DNA of 64,000 nucleotides from Mycobacterium florentinum (GTDB lineage: Bacteria; Actinomycetota; Actinomycetes; Mycobacteriales; Mycobacteriaceae), in the NCBI RefSeq assembly GCF_010730355.1, contig NZ_AP022576.1:5952001-6016000 (forward strand), in the 5' to 3' direction. The notes beneath the pieces were generated by a model. It saw only the letters and a program-made list of their open reading frames with translations, made no database searches and had not been told where the DNA came from. This document shows, in pieces, positions 60,732 to 64,000 of this stretch; the stretch's first letter is position 1, and each line of letters begins with the position of its first letter. The translations under genes and the position numbers were made by a program.

Positions 60732-61034
60732 CTAACCGCCGCTTTGGCTGACACCGGGTTGGCCACCGGGCCCACCATGCCTGGTGTCAGCGGGCCCACC
60801 TTGCCTGGTGTCAGATTGTGTGAAGGCGCTTTGCCCGTCGGTGGGTCCGTTGGGATCTTGGGTCAGATCAATGTCGTGGTCAAGGTCGGGCATCATTGGG
60901 ACCATCCGACAGATCGGATTGAACATCGAGTGACACGGGTCGTAGCCAGGATCGGCGCCCGCGGGAACCGCGAAATTGAGACCGGCCACCACGGTGCCAA
61001 GCAGCACGATCGCGGTCTTCCGCAAGGTGGGCAT
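60732..61034 (-). CDS. Small secreted protein with C-terminal octapeptide repeat
   Basis: 100 residues. The N terminus RKTAIVLLGTVVAGLNFAVPAGAD is a signal peptide with a likely cleavage after AGA (about residue 27). The mature part has two cysteines in DPCHSMFNPICRMVPMM, which may form a disulphide, then an acidic DLDHDIDLT stretch. The tail is low-complexity, with DTRQGGPA and DTRHGGPG. I do not recognise a function. It has a strong predicted promoter with an inverted repeat and stands alone. Confidence 0.75.
   Translation of the reverse strand: MPTLRKTAIVLLGTVVAGLNFAVPAGADPGYDPCHSMFNPICRMVPMMPDLDHDIDLTQDPNGPTDGQSAFTQSDTRQGGPADTRHGGPGGQPGVSQSGG
60768..60815. repeat. 24-bp tandem repeat, two copies, in the secreted protein gene
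   Basis: 60768-60791 and 60792-60815 agree at 22 of 24 positions. They encode the DTRxGGPx octapeptide twice at the C terminus. Copy number may vary between strains. Confidence 0.85.
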
Positions 61035-61091
61035 GAAGCCTCCCTCCCCGTCGTCTCAGTGGCAGGCTGACCTTCTCTATGAGATCGGGCC

Positions 61092-61120
61092 AGTATATTG
61101 AGACGTCAAATCTCACACAA
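61092..61120 (-). promoter_or_regulatory. Promoter of the secreted-protein gene with overlapping inverted repeat
   Basis: On the minus strand TTGTGT (61115-61120), a 17-base spacer and TATACT (61092-61097) make a good sigma-A-type promoter, 58 bases from the start codon. The spacer holds TTGAGACGTCAAATCTCA (61098-61115, read on plus), with arms TGAGA/TCTCA. A similar element is at 57709. Confidence 0.55.
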
Positions 61121-61134
61121 CCCCGCTGGGTGAG

Positions 61135-61887
61135 CTACCTGGGCGTCGTTTCGCGAGTCAGCGACTCGTGGCGCTGGGCCTCATCGGCAGCCTGAGTTTC
61201 GCGGGCCTCGGAGTTGATGGCCTTGATGAGGAATGTCGTGTTGACGATGAACAGGGCAGTGAAAACCGTCGCCGGCATCCAGAAAACGAACAGTCCGTTC
61301 CAGGCGAATGGGCCGGACTTGAAGAACGGCAGCACGGTCGCGGGAGTGAACATCAGCTCGACCCAGATGTTGAAATACGCGAGCCACCGCGGGAACAACG
61401 GCTGCGGCCTCTGATCGGACAAGATCGCGAAGGCGAAGGAGAAGTACTGGGGCATGAACGGCGTCCAGGGCATCACCAGCATGATCCAGCTCATGTCATT
61501 GAGCATCAGGGTCGCGTCGGGTGAGCGATCGGGACGAAACGCGGTGATCGCGAACATCAGTGCCGGCACCAAAAATGTCACTCCGGCGAATGCGCCGGCG
61601 GCCAGCGACGCGTTGACCACCGTGGGATGTACCCCCGGTATCCGCCGCATCTGTCCGGCGATCACCGCGGTAAACCACACATAGAACATCGAGCTGAGGA
61701 AGATCAGCCCCGCGCCTAACCTGATGCCGCTGGTGTGAGCCTGATAGTGCGCCGCGATTTGCGCCGCGGACATTCCCGGGGATAGCGGCGGCAGAAAGCC
61801 GGCGGCGACGAAACCGCCAAAGAACAGCAGTACACAAATGATGCCACTGAACGCACAGAATTTCTGAAAAGCCGCCTGAGCGTTCAC
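61135..61887 (-). CDS. Six-helix membrane protein, third paralogue of the 12309/13998 family
   Basis: 250 residues from GTG 61887, one base after the preceding stop and with GAGG eight bases upstream; the longer frame overlaps the phosphotransferase-like gene and is rejected. The features FLPPLSPGMSAAQIAAHYQAH, IRLGAGLIFLSS, MRRIPG and PRWLAYFNIWVELMFTPATVLPFFKSGPFAWNG match the two proteins near 13 kb. The polar C-terminal tail is charged. Function unknown. Here it is coupled to an APH-fold protein rather than oxidase-type subunits. Confidence 0.86.
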   Translation of the reverse strand: MNAQAAFQKFCAFSGIICVLLFFGGFVAAGFLPPLSPGMSAAQIAAHYQAHTSGIRLGAGLIFLSSMFYVWFTAVIAGQMRRIPGVHPTVVNASLAAGAFAGVTFLVPALMFAITAFRPDRSPDATLMLNDMSWIMLVMPWTPFMPQYFSFAFAILSDQRPQPLFPRWLAYFNIWVELMFTPATVLPFFKSGPFAWNGLFVFWMPATVFTALFIVNTTFLIKAINSEARETQAADEAQRHESLTRETTPR

Positions 61888-61888
61888 T

Positions 61889-63007
61889 TTATTGGCCTCG
61901 GTTGCCGATGAAGCTGGTCGTGTCCCCGGTAGGGGCCGGCAGGTCAAGGAGCTTCGCAACAAGCTGGCTAGCCGGATTACTTTGCGACATAGGGGATTCC
62001 GGCGGCAGCAGTCCGGCGCCGATCATCATGTGCGCGGCGCGGACCATCAGAATGGAAAGTCGGGTGCCGGCCAGCACCTCGTAGTAGTCGAGGTCGCGCA
62101 GTGTGTGACCCGTCGTCTGCTCGTAGTAGGCGATCGTCTCGTCGCGGTCGGGAATGCCTGCCGGCAGCTCGAGGCCGACGCCCTCGGTGTGGTGGCGCAT
62201 CAAGAACAGCCACCAGCCGAGGTCTTGCTCGCGGCTGGCCAGCGTCACCATTTCCCAGTCGAGCACGCCCGCGGCGGCGAGTTCGGCGGAGAAGATGATG
62301 TTGCCCACCCGGGCATCGCCCCAGTTGAGCACCTTGGGTTCGTCATGCTCGGGACGGTGCTCGTCCAACCAGCGCAGCGCCGCGTCCAGCGTCGGGTTCG
62401 GCTCGCCCTCGGCGGCCCAATCGAAGGTGCGTCGCCAATGGGCGAGGCCCGCGTCGAGACCGCTTTGGTTTTCCGGTGTATCAAGGAAATCCAATCCGAG
62501 CGCTCGCCAGTCCACGTGGTGAATCTGTGCCAGCACGTCGAGGCTGTTGTGCCACATCCGCTGTCGCTGATCCGGTGTCAGGTCGAGCACCCATCCGGCC
62601 GCGGTGAACGGCGGGTCGTCGGCGGGGATGCGGCCGTCGATCCGCTGCATGACCAAGAAGGGCGACCCGAAGACGGCGGGGTCCTCTTCGTAGAAGTAGA
62701 CCTGGGGCACCGGTACCGGCGTGTGGTCGGCAAGCGCTTTGATGACGGTCGCTTCCTTGCTCAAGTCGTAGTCGGGAAACACGCCGGGGCCGTCGGGCTG
62801 TACGCGCGCGACCATGCCCCGCGTCTGCTCACCCTCGGCGTCGCGCCAGTTCGCCGTGAAAAGAACCGTCTCATTGGACAACCCCCCTGCGCCGGGTACC
62901 TGGACATCGGTCACGGTGATGTCCTGTGCATCGGGATGTTTCGATGCCAGCCAATCGGCGAGCCGCTTGGCGGCCAACTCGGTGTCGATAATGTTCTTCA
63001 GGGCCAT
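61889..63007 (-). CDS. APH-fold (aminoglycoside phosphotransferase-like) family protein
   Basis: 372 residues. The nucleotide-binding segment PGAGGLSNETVLFTANW, the FLVMQRIDGRIPADDP hinge and the catalytic NWGDARVGNIIFSAE with VLDWEM are those of the APH/choline kinase superfamily. The usual HGD reads WGD here, as in related actinobacterial proteins encoded with acyl-CoA dehydrogenases. It is more likely a small-molecule or CoA-pathway kinase than a resistance gene. It lies between a DUF-type gene and a six-helix membrane protein in one unit. Confidence 0.88.
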   Translation of the reverse strand: MALKNIIDTELAAKRLADWLASKHPDAQDITVTDVQVPGAGGLSNETVLFTANWRDAEGEQTRGMVARVQPDGPGVFPDYDLSKEATVIKALADHTPVPVPQVYFYEEDPAVFGSPFLVMQRIDGRIPADDPPFTAAGWVLDLTPDQRQRMWHNSLDVLAQIHHVDWRALGLDFLDTPENQSGLDAGLAHWRRTFDWAAEGEPNPTLDAALRWLDEHRPEHDEPKVLNWGDARVGNIIFSAELAAAGVLDWEMVTLASREQDLGWWLFLMRHHTEGVGLELPAGIPDRDETIAYYEQTTGHTLRDLDYYEVLAGTRLSILMVRAAHMMIGAGLLPPESPMSQSNPASQLVAKLLDLPAPTGDTTSFIGNRGQ

Positions 63008-63048
63008 TGCTTGCTCCTCTTTGAGTCAAATGCCTGCGGGACAACGCG

Positions 63049-64000
63049 TCATGGATGAACGGTGGCCAGCGCTCGGCGCTTCATCTTCCGCTGGTATTCG
63101 TCGAACCAAATCTCTTGATACGTCGAGTGAGTGGTGCGGCCTTGTTCGTCGGTCCAGCGGTACACGCTGTCGTGGAACGAGGTGTTGGGCCAGGCCGGCA
63201 GCGGCGCGCACGCGATTGCCTCACCCTCGAACCGGTACAGCTCTCCGGTTTCGTCCTCGGCGGCGATCTCCTGGCGCATGGGGAGGTGAATGCGTGGGTG
63301 ATACTCGAAGACGTTGCGGCGCACCCACTTAATCGATCGGGTTTCCTCGCCGCGCTGAATCCAGGCGTAGTGATGCGATGGACGATCCCCGACGTCATAG
63401 AGGCCGGCCCAGGCGGGGTCCGTATCCAGCGGTTCGAAACTGATTTGGTTGAAGATGAGATCGGGGCCGAAGTACATCGGCGACCAGCCGACGGGCGGAA
63501 CCGGCACCGCGCCACGGCGTTCCACCCGGATCTGGCGCCAGGAGCGGTCGCGCGGGGCGTAACAGTCGACGGGATAGGTCGTGCCGTCCAGCACCAATTC
63601 ACCGGTCATGTGCATGAATTGCTCGGTGCCGCCGGGCTCGCGTGCCACGTCGTGATGGTCTTCCTCGCCCGGCATCACATGTCCTCGGGCCAGTAGCGGG
63701 GTTACGGCTTCGGCGACGACGTCGACGGAGGTGGCACCGTCACCGCTGCGGTAGGTGATCCGCGCGGTCCGGCCCGGCTCCAGGAAGTCGATGGTCAGGC
63801 CGTTGTCGGTGGTGATCGTGTTGCCCTCGATCCGCGGCCACGGCATCGTGACCTCGTAATCGAGGAATGCCATGTCGGTGTGTTCGACATTGTCGGTGCC
63901 CTGGAAGATGCAGACGCCACCCTGCGACAGCGGGAACGCCGGCTGGTAACGAATGTAAAGGAAGGCGCCGATCGCCGCTTCGGGAATGCTGAAGCCGAAG
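63049..64000 (-). CDS. Conserved actinobacterial protein of unknown function, truncated by window edge
   Basis: The frame ends at 63049 and is open through 64000, so the N terminus is missing; the ATG at 63873 is internal, because conserved-looking sequence (AFLYIRYQPAFPLSQGGVCIFQGTD) precedes it. Visible segments are PWPRIEGNTITTDNGLTIDF, VRRNVFEYHPRIHLPMRQEI and GEAIACAPLPAWPNTSFHDSVYRWTDEQGR. It resembles hydroxyneurosporene-dehydrogenase/lipocalin-like proteins of unknown function that often sit beside APH-fold genes. I cannot assign a reaction. It is the upstream gene of the unit with 61889 and 61135. Confidence 0.75.
   Translation of the reverse strand, partial: FGFSIPEAAIGAFLYIRYQPAFPLSQGGVCIFQGTDNVEHTDMAFLDYEVTMPWPRIEGNTITTDNGLTIDFLEPGRTARITYRSGDGATSVDVVAEAVTPLLARGHVMPGEEDHHDVAREPGGTEQFMHMTGELVLDGTTYPVDCYAPRDRSWRQIRVERRGAVPVPPVGWSPMYFGPDLIFNQISFEPLDTDPAWAGLYDVGDRPSHHYAWIQRGEETRSIKWVRRNVFEYHPRIHLPMRQEIAAEDETGELYRFEGEAIACAPLPAWPNTSFHDSVYRWTDEQGRTTHSTYQEIWFDEYQRKMKRRALATVHP

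Noticed and set aside
61889..63007. Annotation as an aminoglycoside-resistance enzyme
   Set aside because: Only the fold is shared. The catalytic HGD reads WGD and the context is lipid-type catabolism.

Overview
The window looks like a chromosomal segment of a mycobacterium (genus-level inference). The DNA is uniformly GC-rich, with frequent GTG/TTG starts. Gene content is dense in acyl-CoA synthetases, acyl-CoA dehydrogenases, family III CoA-transferases, thiolase-like 'lipid-transfer' proteins with DUF35 partners, P450s with CxxHxxC(X)nCP ferredoxins, a mycofactocin-type SDR, an F420-type LLM oxidoreductase and EthR-like TetR regulators. I see no rRNA, tRNA, CRISPR, transposase, integrase or phage gene. 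Two genes run off the window edges.

Layout: (1) 1-9183, minus strand: acyl-CoA synthetase (partial), a DUF35/thiolase-like pair, aldehyde dehydrogenase, double-length CoA-transferase, a second aldehyde dehydrogenase and a P450. (2) 9533-12294, plus: Rieske oxygenase and two SDRs. (3) 12309-14738, minus: orphan cytochrome-oxidase-type subunits III and IV between two related six-helix membrane proteins, next to a TetR gene with a near-ideal operator. (4) 15569-23967, minus: an eight-gene operon (SDR, P450, Rieske oxygenase, GNAT-like protein, NTF2-DUF35 fusion, thiolase-like protein, acyl-CoA synthetase, TetR) that repeats the P450/Rieske pair of regions 1-2. (5) 24361-32664: acyl-CoA dehydrogenase, ferredoxin, LLM oxidoreductase, TetR, bile-acid-symporter-type transporter, molybdopterin oxidoreductase, hydrolase and MaoC protein. 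(6) 32817-47369: aldehyde dehydrogenase/ferredoxin, a racemase-type CoA-transferase, a homogentisate-dioxygenase-like enzyme, two P450s, mycofactocin SDR, FAD oxidoreductase, epimerase, nitronate-monooxygenase-like protein, enoyl-CoA hydratase, acyl-CoA synthetase and TetR. (7) 47374-54197: a block bounded by an exact 30-bp direct repeat, with an FAD oxidoreductase, a PEP-synthase/rifampicin-phosphotransferase-like enzyme, a tyrosine-phosphatase-like protein and two coupled EthR-like regulators. (8) 54198-64000: enoyl-CoA hydratase, a second PEP-utilising protein lacking the ATP-grasp half, SDR, a two-subunit acyl-CoA dehydrogenase with a hydratase, a small secreted protein, a third six-helix membrane protein, an APH-fold protein and a truncated conserved protein.

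How the genes may work together (inference): regions 1, 2, 4 and 6 look like parallel pathways for a hydrophobic, probably cyclic or branched substrate such as a terpenoid or steroid-like molecule. P450 and Rieske enzymes would hydroxylate it, SDRs and aldehyde dehydrogenases oxidise it, acyl-CoA synthetases and CoA-transferases activate it, and acyl-CoA dehydrogenases, hydratases and thiolase-like/DUF35 aldolases shorten it. Substrates cannot be read from the sequence.

The main new signals are three. A palindromic 19-bp operator (TACCAAAC-N3-GTTTGGTA) lies before six or seven transcription units of region 6 and its flank. A second 17-bp inverted repeat (RCCTA-N7-TAGGT) lies before other units. 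The repeat-bounded phosphotransferase/phosphatase block is the third.
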